Shown here: piece by piece, positions 53,668 through 63,591 of the stretch | How positions within the stretch are numbered: the first letter of the stretch is position 1 | How the letters are laid out: every line of letters starts with the position of its first letter | Assembly: GCF_003026285.1 (NCBI RefSeq) | Contig: NZ_PYOD01000017.1 | Location: 32,252-96,251 of the forward strand | From: Photobacterium profundum | Lineage (GTDB): Bacteria > Pseudomonadota > Gammaproteobacteria > Enterobacterales > Vibrionaceae | DNA: 64,000 bases | Direction: 5' to 3' | The notes under the pieces: model-generated | What the model was told of the DNA's origin: nothing | Seen by the model: only the letters and a program-made list of their open reading frames with translations | Databases searched by the model: none | Position numbers and translations under genes: made by a program

Positions 53668-54639
53668 ATGTCTCAATCTTGGCAACCAACGGCTTCTATA
53701 AAACAGCTTAAACAACGCGCTGCTGTGCTTTCTTCCATTCGTAATTTCTTTGCTGGCAAAGGCGTTATCGAAGTCGATACGCCGGCGATGAGCCAGGCGA
53801 CGGTGACTGATGTGCATCTGCATACTTTCCAAACAGAATTCGTCGGCCCGGGTTTTGCTGGGGGACAGACGCTGTATATGATGACCAGCCCTGAGTTTCA
53901 CATGAAGCGTCTTTTATCGGCAGGAAGCGGCCCTATTTATCAGATTTGTAAGTCATTTCGCAATGAAGAATCGGGGCGATACCATAACCCTGAATTCACG
54001 ATGCTGGAATGGTATCGACCTGACTTTGATCACCATGATTTGATGAATGAAATGGATGAGCTGCTACAACTGGTATTGCAGTGCGATAAAGCTGAGCGCA
54101 TGAGCTACCAACAAGCCTTCATTCAAGTGCTTGGTGTATGCCCTTTAGAAGGGACAATGGACCAGCTGAAAGGCGTAGCACGTACACTAGGTTTGGCTGA
54201 TATTGCCGATCCTGAACAGGATCGCGATACTTTACTGCAGTTATTATTCAGCATCGGTGTTGAAGGCGAAATAGGGCTGCAAGCCCCTGCTTTTGTTTAT
54301 GATTTCCCGGCTTCTCAAGCAGCGTTGGCACAAATAAATTCAACAGATAACCGCGTTGCAGAACGTTTTGAAGTGTATTTTAAAGGGATCGAGCTGGCGA
54401 ATGGTTTTCATGAGCTAGCCAATGGTGATGAGCAACTCGTCCGCTTTGAACAAGATAATATAAAGCGAATTCACATGGGGTTAAAGCCACAACCTATTGA
54501 TTTACATCTTATTGAAGCGTTACGTGCAGGCTTTCCTGACTGTGCGGGTGTTGCGCTGGGTATTGATCGCTTGATCATGCTTGCATTAAAGCTGGATCAT
54601 ATTGATCAAGTTACTGCATTTCCGATCGGTATTGCCTGA
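53668..54639 (+). CDS. epmA: EF-P--(R)-beta-lysine ligase EpmA (GenX/PoxA)
   Basis: A 323-residue class II aminoacyl-tRNA-synthetase paralogue that attaches (R)-beta-lysine to Lys34 of EF-P. It has motif 2 (FRNEESGRYHNPEFTMLEWYR) and motif 3 (GVALGIDRLIMLAL) but lacks the anticodon-binding domain of lysyl-tRNA synthetase. ATG 53668 (MSQSWQP) is chosen over an open frame from 53620. It is divergent from frdA, the common arrangement, and its partners epmB and efp lie 6-7 kb to the left. Confidence 0.96.
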   Translation: MSQSWQPTASIKQLKQRAAVLSSIRNFFAGKGVIEVDTPAMSQATVTDVHLHTFQTEFVGPGFAGGQTLYMMTSPEFHMKRLLSAGSGPIYQICKSFRNEESGRYHNPEFTMLEWYRPDFDHHDLMNEMDELLQLVLQCDKAERMSYQQAFIQVLGVCPLEGTMDQLKGVARTLGLADIADPEQDRDTLLQLLFSIGVEGEIGLQAPAFVYDFPASQAALAQINSTDNRVAERFEVYFKGIELANGFHELANGDEQLVRFEQDNIKRIHMGLKPQPIDLHLIEALRAGFPDCAGVALGIDRLIMLALKLDHIDQVTAFPIGIA

Positions 54640-54985
54640 TTTATTAGATATTGATCTTTGATGGTGTTGAGAGGCGATATTGAGTCGCGATACCAACGAC
54701 GAAAGCGCAGCTATTTAGCTGCGCTTTTTGTTTAACGTTATTGTTATCAGGGATTAGATAAACAAAAATGTGGCGACATGTCGCACTAAAGTCAGAATAA
54801 TGCGGGCTGTATTTCTCTGCGCTAGGCTGAAAAATTGGGGGAACCAGCTAGTCTTTACCCACTCTTTTGCTATTGCACAGCGACGAATGATTAGGATTTC
54901 AAGGTGCTTTATCGCAATAGGAAGTACTATAATCAATCTGGCATCTAAATGCAAATGGTTATCAATTGCGTATTGTGGCTAACAA
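54640..54985. other. 346-bp gap between epmA and an EamA gene
   Basis: Holds the epmA terminator. A 70-codon plus-strand frame (54770-54982) has no clear ribosome site or family features, so no gene is called. Confidence 0.4.
54700..54732 (+). terminator. terminator of epmA
   Basis: AAAGCGCAGCTA (54702-54713) pairs with TAGCTGCGCTTT (54716-54727) around a 2-nt loop; T-rich tail follows. Confidence 0.85.
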
Positions 54986-55873
54986 TCAATGACTGACAAT
55001 TAAACTGGTTCCAATCACCGCGAGCGCTGCACCAATCCATGCAGATAGTGACGGTGGGCGACGTGTATATACCCATAATAGTGGCAATATCATTATGGGA
55101 GATGTTGACGATAACAGTGCAACCATACCGACATCCCCGTAACGTAAAGCATATAAAATCAATGTCATTCCGACAGCCATTGCCAGAAAACCATTGATAG
55201 CAACCATGCCTAAAATGGGTAGGGTGATCGGATTCGTTGGCTTGGCTATGTTCGCCCCGGATATACGCAGGGTAAAATGCGCAGCGAATGCACTTGCCAT
55301 TCTTACGGCAGAGGCTGCAATAGGGTCGATACTTGTTTGCATAACAGGTTTAGCGATAATGGCACCTAAAGACTGACACAGTGCGGCAGTTAGCCCCAGT
55401 GCGATAGCTACCCATAATTTGCCTTGGATGTCTTCCCAGCTATGATCGCTTTGTCGTTGACCAAAGAAAATTGCGGTGACGATACCAGAGAAAACCAGAA
55501 TTCCGCCGATTAACTTCCAGCCAAGTAAACTTTCATTGAATAACCAAATACCCAGTAGGGCTGAAAATACGGCATGACATGAGAATAGCAATCCACCTCG
55601 GCGCGGACCAATACGGGTAAAACATGAAAATAGGGCTGTATCACCGATAAAAATACCGATAACACCTGACAACATCATGATAGTGACGTAATCAAATGTC
55701 ATGGTTGCCCAGCCACCATTAATAAATGCCATGCTTGATAACATGAGGGTGACACACGCCATGCGCCAGCGGCTGTAGGCGAATGCCCCTAAATGGCGAG
55801 CAGGTACCATTGATATTAAACTACTTATTGCCCAGAGCATCGCAGCACCCAGTGCCAACCATTCGTATCCCAT
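54986..55873 (-). CDS. EamA/DMT-family transporter
   Basis: A 295-residue inner-membrane protein with about ten hydrophobic segments in two EamA repeats (about 5-140 and 155-290). AAGGATGG supports ATG 55873; ATG 55879 is too close to that site. It is distinct from the EamA gene near 10 kb. The substrate is unknown, and no neighbour suggests one. Confidence 0.85.
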   Translation of the reverse strand: MGYEWLALGAAMLWAISSLISMVPARHLGAFAYSRWRMACVTLMLSSMAFINGGWATMTFDYVTIMMLSGVIGIFIGDTALFSCFTRIGPRRGGLLFSCHAVFSALLGIWLFNESLLGWKLIGGILVFSGIVTAIFFGQRQSDHSWEDIQGKLWVAIALGLTAALCQSLGAIIAKPVMQTSIDPIAASAVRMASAFAAHFTLRISGANIAKPTNPITLPILGMVAINGFLAMAVGMTLILYALRYGDVGMVALLSSTSPIMILPLLWVYTRRPPSLSAWIGAALAVIGTSLIVSH

Positions 55874-56057
55874 AACCATCCTTGTTAGGTGTGCAGTGAA
55901 AGAAAACGCTGTGAATATTCAATGTGAATACGCATCAGCGTTTTATTTTTGCATCATACAACAGCGTTCTTAGCTTTGTTGAATACTTGATGACGACATT
56001 TTTTAATAGTGCAGATGAATAAAGTTCATTATGTATATATCGATTTTATCCTGCTTT

Positions 56058-56783
56058 TTATTCTAAGATCAGGCGCGCATTCAAGGGTTGTAACGGACGT
56101 GAATTATTGCCCATAACCTCCTGTAATTTTTCAGTTTGTGCTTTTGAGCTAGTTTGTGGTTCTTGCATAACAAACCAACGTACGCCTTCACTACAAGGTG
56201 GTGTCGTTAGTGATCCATTAAAGCGGTAATATTCGCGATCTCTTGGCAGTAAATCGGCAGGGTTGAGTGATTCTTTTAGCTCGACTTTTTGCCCATCATC
56301 GGGAATCGATCCCAGTAATGTAGTGAGTTCGTTGTTACTACGAGGTCCAACATCAAACATCACGGCAACAACCGCTAACTCGCCCTTGTCTGTGGCATGT
56401 ACAAAGTGCGCTTCCAGTGGATATTGCTTACCCTTTAAATAATTTTCAGAAGGGGTATGGAAATGAAACTGTTTTAATTCGAAGGTTTTCCCATCAACCG
56501 TTAACGTATTTTTACCGGTCAAATTAGCTTGAATGGTGTGACCATTATTCACGAGTTCAGTTACTTGACCTTCGTAATCAAGGTGCAATGGTGTCAGCTC
56601 TGCTTGGGTTGTTTGGTTAATATCAATTGGCGTTTGATTGACCCCTTCACCACAGGTTGCGAATGACTCTCCCCAGTGTTCAGCGCCATGTTCGCCAGTA
56701 TAACTCCATTCAGCAGCGTAGCTTGTCGTTGCCCATGTGGTCATCATTGCGAATGCTAGTATGTGCAGTGTTCTTTTTTTCAC
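56058..56783 (-). CDS. periplasmic alpha-type carbonic anhydrase
   Basis: A 241-residue secreted enzyme interconverting CO2 and bicarbonate. A Sec signal peptide (about 1-23, ending TSYA) is followed by a full alpha-CA domain. QTPIDI is the family entry motif. FHFHTPSEN supplies two Zn histidines and EAHFVH the third, and GSLTTPPCSEGVRWFV is the substrate-pocket signature, with a cysteine that can pair with Cys43. It is monocistronic. Confidence 0.93.
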   Translation of the reverse strand: MKKRTLHILAFAMMTTWATTSYAAEWSYTGEHGAEHWGESFATCGEGVNQTPIDINQTTQAELTPLHLDYEGQVTELVNNGHTIQANLTGKNTLTVDGKTFELKQFHFHTPSENYLKGKQYPLEAHFVHATDKGELAVVAVMFDVGPRSNNELTTLLGSIPDDGQKVELKESLNPADLLPRDREYYRFNGSLTTPPCSEGVRWFVMQEPQTSSKAQTEKLQEVMGNNSRPLQPLNARLILE

Positions 56784-57000
56784 TGAGAGTTCCTCTTTTT
56801 ATGTAATGGGATACCTTACCAACAGATATGATGTTATTTAGCCAATGTATTTAATTTAAGCAGAGATTAAGAGCTGGCAACAATATCGAACAGTAAAGTG
56901 TGTACTCACTTCCGCAAATTGAAATTTTATGTCGCAGAAACGAAATCAATGTTCACAGTAATAAAGTAATAGCACTGAAATTAAAGGTGGGTGAGATATA

Positions 57001-57040
57001 AAAGCGCCCAAACTATGGATGAATAATTTGGGCGCTTTGA
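57001..57040 (-). terminator. terminator of the chemoreceptor gene
   Basis: AAAGCGCCCAAA (57001-57012) pairs with TTTGGGCGCTTT (57027-57038), 12 bp with a 14-nt loop; TTTTATAT follows on the minus strand. Confidence 0.75.
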
Positions 57041-57072
57041 AAGTGCAATAAGAGTGATGATTTACGTTGTTA

Positions 57073-58956
57073 TTACACGTTAAAGCGAGACATGTCTTGT
57101 CGCATTGCCCCTGCAGAATCACTGATTTTTTGTGCGCTTTGGCTTACTTCAATGGTTTGATTCGCTAAATGGTCAGAGACATCTTTAATCGCCTGGGTAT
57201 TACGGCTGATATCTTCACTAACAGCGCGTTGTTCTTCTGCGGCGCTGGCAATATGAGTCGCCATGTCGGAAATCTCAGTAATCGCGTCGGTAATTTTACA
57301 TAGACTCTGGTTGGCTTCTTCTGCATACCCCACACTTTTATCGGCCAGCTCGGTACTGGTTTGCATGCTATTTACAGCTTGGTGAGTATTCTTTTGTAAG
57401 GTATCAATCATGCTACGAATTTCTTCGGTCGAATCATGGGTACGTTTGCTCAATACTCGCACTTCATCTGCAACGACAGCAAAGCCTCGCCCTTGTTCTC
57501 CAGCTCGCGCTGCTTCAATTGCAGCATTGAGTGCCAGTAAGTTTGTTTGTTCGGCGATACCTTGAATGGTCGACAGAATTTGATTGATGCCTTGTGCATT
57601 GCTTTCGAGTTCATGAATAACCGTTGCGGCTTTTTGTACTTGATTGGCTAGCATTGTAATCGCATCACGGTTTTGCCCGATAACGTGCTGACCTTCATCA
57701 CATGCATTGGTTGATGCCTGTGCGGCGGCGGCCGTCATTTCGGCATGGCTAGCTACTTCACCAGATGTTGCCGACATTTCATGAATTGCGGTGGCGATTT
57801 GATTCACATCGTTTTGCTGTTCGGCGACTTTCTGAGAGGCCTGCATGGTTTGCTTTGATGAGGTATCGGCGTACTCACTTAAGGTGTGTGAGTGTGCGAC
57901 TGCATCTTTAATCATCGCTTGTAGCTGCGATAGAAATCGATTCATGCTATCAGCAAGTTCACCGATTTCATCCATGCGCTCAATCTCAATGCGTTGTGTT
58001 AAATCACCACTGCCTTGGGCTAATTGACTTACTGATTTATTTAAGTTATTCAGTGGGCGCAGTAAATTATTAATGGTCAGCGTCGCAATAATTGAAATAA
58101 TGATGTACAACCCTATCGATGCCAGAACCAGAAACTTCATTTGTTCGGTAATCGAGGCGAATGCTAAGGACTTATCTTCGATGATACCCAGTGTCCAATT
58201 TGTGCCTGCAATTGGAGTGACAAAAATCATCTTCTCGCTGTTTTCAGCGTCTAGAGTGAAGGTATGAATGGTTTGGTTATTTTGCAACTGACGAATAAGA
58301 TTAGGTGTTAGCTCACTATCAAGCTGGGTAAGTGGCTGCTGACTTAATGCCTCATCGCGATACGCGACAATACGGTTATTTCCATCAATTAAGAAAGCGA
58401 AACCGTCGTGATTCAACTCTAGGCTGAGAACTTGATCGATAATATGATTAACCGTTAAATCAGCGGCTAATACTCCCGAATTTTGACCGCGAAATGCTTT
58501 AGCAAAACTCACGACAATACTGCCATCGAAATCTTTATATGGGTCAGTAAGTACTAACTTATTCTTGGTGGTCGCATCTTTATACCAAGGACGAGTACGT
58601 GGGTCATAATCTGCTGGCCAATCTTCTGATTTATCACCGTAAGCAATACTACCATCTGAAAACCCTGCATAAACAGACAGGAAATGTCCTGCGCGTTTGG
58701 TTAGTAGTAGCTCGCGATCGATATTATTTTTGCTCGTAATTAATGACTCATTGGCTAGCATCATGTCACTACGTGTATCTAGCCAATTACTGATGTAACG
58801 GCTGGTGGCTTCACCAATATCTGTCATTTGGCGACTGATTTCGATGGTCGTTTCTTGCTTTAATTGGCTTATTGAAATCCAAGCTTGCACAGTACTGACG
58901 GCAGCAATGATCGTTGCAATTGCTATTTGGATTTTAAACTTGATCGTATATCTCAT
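57073..58956 (-). CDS. methyl-accepting chemotaxis protein with dCache sensor
   Basis: A 627-residue chemoreceptor. A first TM helix (about 8-28) is followed by a periplasmic double-Cache domain (about 30-270) with the ligand-pocket segment DPRTRPWYKDA. A second TM helix (about 275-297), a HAMP linker (about 298-350) and a cytoplasmic signalling coiled coil follow. The hairpin tip EQTNLLALNAAIEAARAGEQ is canonical. The DxRxRPWY pattern is typical of amino-acid- or amine-binding dCache receptors, but the ligand is not assigned. AGAGA precedes ATG 58956; the frame from 58983 uses a TTG. Confidence 0.93.
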   Translation of the reverse strand: MRYTIKFKIQIAIATIIAAVSTVQAWISISQLKQETTIEISRQMTDIGEATSRYISNWLDTRSDMMLANESLITSKNNIDRELLLTKRAGHFLSVYAGFSDGSIAYGDKSEDWPADYDPRTRPWYKDATTKNKLVLTDPYKDFDGSIVVSFAKAFRGQNSGVLAADLTVNHIIDQVLSLELNHDGFAFLIDGNNRIVAYRDEALSQQPLTQLDSELTPNLIRQLQNNQTIHTFTLDAENSEKMIFVTPIAGTNWTLGIIEDKSLAFASITEQMKFLVLASIGLYIIISIIATLTINNLLRPLNNLNKSVSQLAQGSGDLTQRIEIERMDEIGELADSMNRFLSQLQAMIKDAVAHSHTLSEYADTSSKQTMQASQKVAEQQNDVNQIATAIHEMSATSGEVASHAEMTAAAAQASTNACDEGQHVIGQNRDAITMLANQVQKAATVIHELESNAQGINQILSTIQGIAEQTNLLALNAAIEAARAGEQGRGFAVVADEVRVLSKRTHDSTEEIRSMIDTLQKNTHQAVNSMQTSTELADKSVGYAEEANQSLCKITDAITEISDMATHIASAAEEQRAVSEDISRNTQAIKDVSDHLANQTIEVSQSAQKISDSAGAMRQDMSRFNV

Positions 58957-59182
58957 AAAAAAATCTCTGTATTGTGTCGACAAGTAACAGCAGACGTATA
59001 AATTTGAAATCGCCTAATATTCTTGTCGTTATATTTATTGCAATATGAACCTCTGTGATTATCGGCAGAAGCAGAATATAACTTAATGATAAAAAGCAAA
59101 AATCAGTCAATATCATGAAGTGACGGATAGGAAGTGTGATATGCAGTCATATTTACTTGGGTGAGTAAAACGCAAAAAATCA

Positions 59183-59218
59183 TAAATGGGGAGAGATGAA
59201 TATTACCCTCCCCATTAT
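59183..59218 (-). terminator. terminator of the SLC13-family gene
   Basis: AATGGGGAG (59185-59193) pairs with CTCCCCATT (59208-59216). The minus-strand continuation is TATGATTTTTTG. Confidence 0.65.
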
Positions 59219-59226
59219 TTTAACGC

Positions 59227-60642
59227 TTAGGTAATAATGAGTGCAGCAGCGTATACGATAGCCAGACCCACTAGGCCAATGATAATCCCGGTTTTTGCCA
59301 TGTCTTTACTTTCAATTAAGCCAGTTGAATAAGCCAGCGAATTGGGTGGGGTAGAGACAGGTAAAATCATACCGAGTGATGCCGAGAATGCGACGACCAC
59401 AAGCACACCTTGTAATCCACCGATTGATGCCAAGCTTTCCATTGAAGCGGCAACTGCAGCTGCAATGGGCATTAATAAGTTGGCAGTAGCAGTGTTAGAC
59501 ATGAAGTTAGCCATTAACCAACAAATCATGGAGAGGGTTAATACAACTGCGATTGGCGAGAGTGAATCATAGTCGATGGAGTGAGCTAAAGCCGATGCTA
59601 AGCCCGTTTTATCTAACCCCAGGCCTATCGCGATTCCCCCTGCAACGAGCCACAGTACATCCCAGTTAATGAGCTTGATCTCTTCTTTGCCCATGATGCC
59701 CGTTAAGGTAAATACAGCGAGAGGAATAATCGAAACCACATAGGTATTCATGCCATGTAGTGCAGTGGTCATCCATAAGATGATGGTCATTGCAAAAGTG
59801 ATATATACCACAATGGCCTGCCAGCTTTTTTGGAATGTACCTTCTAACTTTAATACCATGCGCTTCTGAGTTGACGGAAACAGCTTTTGCAATAACCACC
59901 AGGCAAATGCGAGCTGTGCGATGACAAAAGGCAAACCAAATATCATCCAGCCCAGAAAACTAATACTGTTGTCACCCGTTAAATATTGCAGTGCGATGGC
60001 GTTAGGTGGTGTACCTATTGGGGTTGCCATGCCACCAGTATTGGCAGCAATAGGGATACACAAAACTAAGGCTTTAATCCCGATATCTCCTTTAGGTACC
60101 GAGGCGACAATGGGTGCTAATAGTGCCAGCATCATAACGGTTGTTGCGGTATTAGACATAAACATGGAGAACACGGCCGTAATCAGCATTAAACCCAGCA
60201 TGATGTATCGAGGTTCTGTACCGAAAGGTTTGAGCAAAACACGGGCGAGATTGTTATCAAGTTCATATTTAGAAGCGGCAATGGCTAAAGAAAATCCACC
60301 CATAAAAAGAATAATAATAGGTGAAGAGAAAGCACCGAAAATATCGGTATATAGCATCACCTCGCCCATTTCATGCCCAGTTGGTGGCGTTCGGAATAAG
60401 TGCAGCCCCTTATCTGAAATCATGATCAGCTCTAAGGCAATGATCAATATAGACGTGGCAAACACGGGAACGGGCTCAAGCACCCAAAGCAAGGCTGCCA
60501 GTGCAAAAATAGCGAGAAGGCGATGTTGAATAAGGGTAAGGCCTTCGATGGGAATGGCATCGATAGGGATCATCAAAATACCGAGGGGAACCCCGAAAGC
60601 AACGAGCAGCTTTACGAACAGCGATACTGATAATCTTTCCAT
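59227..60642 (-). CDS. SLC13/DASS sodium:dicarboxylate symporter
   Basis: A 471-residue inner-membrane transporter with about 11 hydrophobic segments. Both copies of the Ser-Asn-Thr substrate/Na+ motif are present (FMSNTATTVMM near 160 and FMSNTATANLL near 375), each followed by a TPPN-containing loop (IGTPPNAIAL and VSTPPNSLAY). This is the VcINDY-type fold for succinate, fumarate, malate or citrate uptake. It could supply C4-dicarboxylates used by the frd/dcu system, but the substrate is inferred from family only. Confidence 0.9.
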   Translation of the reverse strand: MERLSVSLFVKLLVAFGVPLGILMIPIDAIPIEGLTLIQHRLLAIFALAALLWVLEPVPVFATSILIIALELIMISDKGLHLFRTPPTGHEMGEVMLYTDIFGAFSSPIIILFMGGFSLAIAASKYELDNNLARVLLKPFGTEPRYIMLGLMLITAVFSMFMSNTATTVMMLALLAPIVASVPKGDIGIKALVLCIPIAANTGGMATPIGTPPNAIALQYLTGDNSISFLGWMIFGLPFVIAQLAFAWWLLQKLFPSTQKRMVLKLEGTFQKSWQAIVVYITFAMTIILWMTTALHGMNTYVVSIIPLAVFTLTGIMGKEEIKLINWDVLWLVAGGIAIGLGLDKTGLASALAHSIDYDSLSPIAVVLTLSMICWLMANFMSNTATANLLMPIAAAVAASMESLASIGGLQGVLVVVAFSASLGMILPVSTPPNSLAYSTGLIESKDMAKTGIIIGLVGLAIVYAAALIIT

Positions 60643-60731
60643 ATGATGAGTTTGCCTTTATTAAAATAATTACAAATCAGCATACTATTGGAATGCGTGA
60701 ATAATCCTCGATATGGTCAATTTTTCGCATT

Positions 60732-60762
60732 AAAAAAGGGGCGCTAGGCGCCCCTTTTTTCT
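60732..60762 (-). terminator. terminator of psd
   Basis: GGGGCGC (60738-60744) / GCGCCCC (60748-60754) with loop TAG, flanked by six A and six T, 16 bp after the psd stop. Confidence 0.85.
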
Positions 60763-60777
60763 AAAACTGTTAACTTG

Positions 60778-61653
60778 TTACTCTTTCTCAGAGCTGTCCA
60801 ACTCGGCATAAGGTTCACCCATGCGTGTTGGTTGTTCTGGTTTCATGGTTTCAACAAAACGTACCATATCTTTCGGGAATAAATTAATTACCGTAGAACC
60901 TAGTTTGAAGCGACCCATTTCTTGGCCTTTCTTCAATACAATGGCTTGTGCACCTGTTGCTGGGTAATCCCAACGACGAACCTCAGGGCCTGTTGGTGGG
61001 GTAACTGTGCCTGCCCAAACGGTTTCTATGCTGCCGACAATTGTTGCACCTACAAGTACTTGAGCGATAGGGCCATGTGCCGTATCAAAAATACAGACGA
61101 CACGTTCATTACGTGCAAATAGATTCGGTACATTTTGTGCTGTAAGTGGATTTACTGAGAACAAATCACCGGGCACGTAAATCATTTGGCGCAATGTGCC
61201 ATCACACGGCATGTGTACACGGTGGTAATCACGCGGTGATAAGTAAAGGGTAGCAAAATCACCGCCAATAAACTCTTCAGCCAGTGCTTTATCACCACCT
61301 AATAATTCACAAGCATCAAAATAATGCCCTTTAGCTTGGAATAAGCGACCTTCTTTAATCGGGCCTAATTGGCTAACACAAGCATCAGCAGGGTGACTTA
61401 TGATGCTGTCATCGCTATTAATTGGACGAGCACCTTCTTTTAGCTCTCGAACAAAAAAATTGTTAAATGTTGAATAAGCTGCTGGATCTGGGTTACGCGC
61501 TTCAGACATATCAACTTTGTACTGACCAATAAACCAACGAATGATCGCGGTAGTTAGCTTTCCTGCTTCTAATGAAGCCAGTTTGCCTACTAAACGGGTT
61601 AAAGCATGTTTTGGGGTGCAATATTGCAGGCCAATTTTAATGTTATCAAGCAC
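60778..61653 (-). CDS. psd: phosphatidylserine decarboxylase
   Basis: A 291-residue inner-membrane enzyme that makes phosphatidylethanolamine. The proenzyme cuts itself at the LGST motif (GRFKLGSTVINLF) to create the pyruvoyl prosthetic group. YLSPRDYHRVHMPCDG supplies the catalytic His/Asp, and GATIVGSIETVWAGT is highly conserved. The frame opens at TTG 61677; GTG 61653 with GGATA upstream matches the homologue N-terminus and is preferred. It is downstream of rsgA. Confidence 0.95.
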   Translation of the reverse strand: MLDNIKIGLQYCTPKHALTRLVGKLASLEAGKLTTAIIRWFIGQYKVDMSEARNPDPAAYSTFNNFFVRELKEGARPINSDDSIISHPADACVSQLGPIKEGRLFQAKGHYFDACELLGGDKALAEEFIGGDFATLYLSPRDYHRVHMPCDGTLRQMIYVPGDLFSVNPLTAQNVPNLFARNERVVCIFDTAHGPIAQVLVGATIVGSIETVWAGTVTPPTGPEVRRWDYPATGAQAIVLKKGQEMGRFKLGSTVINLFPKDMVRFVETMKPEQPTRMGEPYAELDSSEKE

Positions 61654-61822
61654 AGTGTGGTATCCAGAAAGTATCAATTAATCAACAGTCTAGTTATTCT
61701 TTTTAACATATAGGAATAACTCGAACCGAGAATATTACCTAAAAGTCGCTAAAAAGTCAGTTAATTAGGTCTAAGTATGAGGCTTTGTTCTAAGACGGCG
61801 TTATTGCATAACGAATGAAGAG

Positions 61823-61856
61823 CTAACAGCCTCTACGATACAGTAGAGACTGTTAG
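61823..61856. other. long hairpin after rsgA
   Basis: CTAACAG-C-CTCTAC (61823-61836) pairs with GTAGAG-A-CTGTTAG (61843-61856), 13 of 14 positions with a 6-nt loop. The T-tract is on the plus strand, though both flanking genes are on the minus strand. It may still end or stabilise rsgA mRNA. Confidence 0.5.
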
Positions 61857-61863
61857 ATTTTAT

Positions 61864-62916
61864 TTAGCTTGGTTTGTTACGAGAAAACTGACGATTTGCC
61901 ACGTTTTCAGACATGCTTTCGATTATTTTATGGTAGCTCTTAAAGCGTTCGCGGCTGATTTTTCCTGCGTCAACGGCTTCACGAATTAAACAGCCCGGAT
62001 CGTTATTGTGTTTACAATCACGGAACTTACAGCCACCTAAATACTCTCGAAACTCAATAAAGGCTTTAGTGACTTGTTCTGTCTCTAAATGCCATAAACC
62101 AAATTCACGAACGCCTGGTGAGTCAATAAGATCACCCCCACCTTCAAAATGGTAAAGGCGAGCAGCAGTTGTGGTGTGTTGCCCTAAACCTGAGTTTGTA
62201 GAAACATCTCCGATTTCAGCTTCCACCTCTGGCATTAAGGTATTAATCATACTTGATTTACCTACACCAGATTGACCCGCAAAGATATTCACTCGGTCTT
62301 TAAGGTCATTTTTTAATTCCTCCATACCTTCACCCGTTTCAGAGCTTACATAACGCAGCTCGTAACCGACTTTTTGGTAAAGAGAAAGTGTTTTTTCCAC
62401 TTGCTTGCGAACATCTGGTTCTAATAAATCGATTTTATTTAATACGATTAGAGGTTCGATGCCGACAGTCTCGGCTGCAATCAAGTAGCGGTCGATAATA
62501 TTGAGTGATAGCTCAGGTAAAATCGCCGAAACAATGATGATTCGGTTTACGTTTGCTGCAACAGCTTTAACGCCATCGTAGTAATCAGGACGAGTTAGTA
62601 CTGATTTACGTTTGTGAACAGCTTCTACGACACCTGAAATACCATGTAATGTTTCAACACCTGGACGCCATACCACGCGATCACCAGAGACTAAACTCTG
62701 AATGCTTCGACGTAGGTTACAACGATGAATCACCCCTGTTTGAGGATCTTCGACATCAGCATGTTGACCAAAACGGGTAATGACCAGACCCTCACGGGCT
62801 GATTCAAGCAGCGCTTCATCCCACTGGACTTCGGCTTTTTCGCGATTTAGTCGTTTATTTTGGTTAGAGCGTACGCGACGGCTCTGCCCTTGAGTCAGCT
62901 TTTTCTTTTTTGCCAC
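61864..62916 (-). CDS. rsgA: ribosome small-subunit biogenesis GTPase RsgA
   Basis: A 350-residue circularly permuted GTPase that checks 30S maturation. An OB-fold domain (about 45-110) is followed by the permuted G motifs NKID (G4), then GQSGVGKSS (G1) and DSPG (G3). A C-terminal zinc knuckle CKFRDCKHNNDPGC ends the protein. GTG 62916 gives the start MAKKKKLTQGQSRRV, like homologues; an ATG at 62967 adds a non-conserved leader. It is divergent from orn (79 bp). Confidence 0.95.
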   Translation of the reverse strand: MAKKKKLTQGQSRRVRSNQNKRLNREKAEVQWDEALLESAREGLVITRFGQHADVEDPQTGVIHRCNLRRSIQSLVSGDRVVWRPGVETLHGISGVVEAVHKRKSVLTRPDYYDGVKAVAANVNRIIIVSAILPELSLNIIDRYLIAAETVGIEPLIVLNKIDLLEPDVRKQVEKTLSLYQKVGYELRYVSSETGEGMEELKNDLKDRVNIFAGQSGVGKSSMINTLMPEVEAEIGDVSTNSGLGQHTTTAARLYHFEGGGDLIDSPGVREFGLWHLETEQVTKAFIEFREYLGGCKFRDCKHNNDPGCLIREAVDAGKISRERFKSYHKIIESMSENVANRQFSRNKPS

Positions 62917-62995
62917 AAGAATATCGCCAGTTTGGTTGGCTTTCAGTATAAGCCAAGTATGATACATGGTTTAGTCACAAAATAGGCAATATCGA

Positions 62996-63541
62996 ATGAC
63001 AATCAGCGATCAGAATCTTATTTGGGTTGATTTAGAGATGACTGGCTTAGATCCAGAAATCCATCAAATCATTGAAATCGCAACTATCGTGACCGATGCT
63101 CAATTGAATATTTTAGCCGAAGGTCCAGTTTTAGCTATTCATCAGTCAGAAGCTGAATTAGCGAAAATGGATGATTGGTGCACAAATACACATACTAACA
63201 GTGGTTTGGTTGAGCGCATTCGTCAAAGTGCATTTACGGAAGAAGATGCGATCCGACAGACTATTGCGTTTTTAGAACAATGGGTACCGAAAGGTGCATC
63301 TCCTATTTGTGGCAACAGTATTGGTCAAGATCGTCGTTTCTTATACAAGCATATGCCTGAGCTAGAACAGTACTTTCATTACCGCTATTTAGATGTAAGT
63401 ACGATTAAAGAGTTAACACGACGCTGGCAACCAGAGTTACTTGAAGGCTTTTCTAAGAAGGGCAGCCACCTTGCGCTTGATGATATTCATGATTCAATCG
63501 CTGAACTACGCTACTATCGTGAGCATATCTTTACTATTTGA
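62996..63541 (+). CDS. orn: oligoribonuclease
   Basis: A 181-residue DEDDh exonuclease that degrades 2-5 nt RNAs and pGpG, essential in many gammaproteobacteria. Active-site motifs are WVDLEMTGLD, GNSIGQDRRFL and SHLALDDIHDSIAEL. It is divergent from rsgA and immediately before the tRNA cluster, as in related genomes. Confidence 0.97.
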   Translation: MTISDQNLIWVDLEMTGLDPEIHQIIEIATIVTDAQLNILAEGPVLAIHQSEAELAKMDDWCTNTHTNSGLVERIRQSAFTEEDAIRQTIAFLEQWVPKGASPICGNSIGQDRRFLYKHMPELEQYFHYRYLDVSTIKELTRRWQPELLEGFSKKGSHLALDDIHDSIAELRYYREHIFTI

Positions 63542-63552
63542 TGGTAAAATAA

Positions 63553-63580
63553 GCACTTAAGGAAAAAAGTGCGGATTTTT
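63553..63580 (+). terminator. possible terminator of orn
   Basis: GCACTT (63553-63558) pairs with AAGTGC (63567-63572), then GGATTTTTATT. The short stem makes this tentative. Confidence 0.4.
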
Positions 63581-63591
63581 ATTTAGATCTA

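Noticed and set aside
54770..54982. 70-codon frame after epmA
   Set aside because: No ribosome site and no protein-like features; a similar frame exists on the opposite strand.
59921..60529. 202-codon plus-strand frame
   Set aside because: Antisense to the intact SLC13 transporter gene; no ribosome site or recognisable domain.
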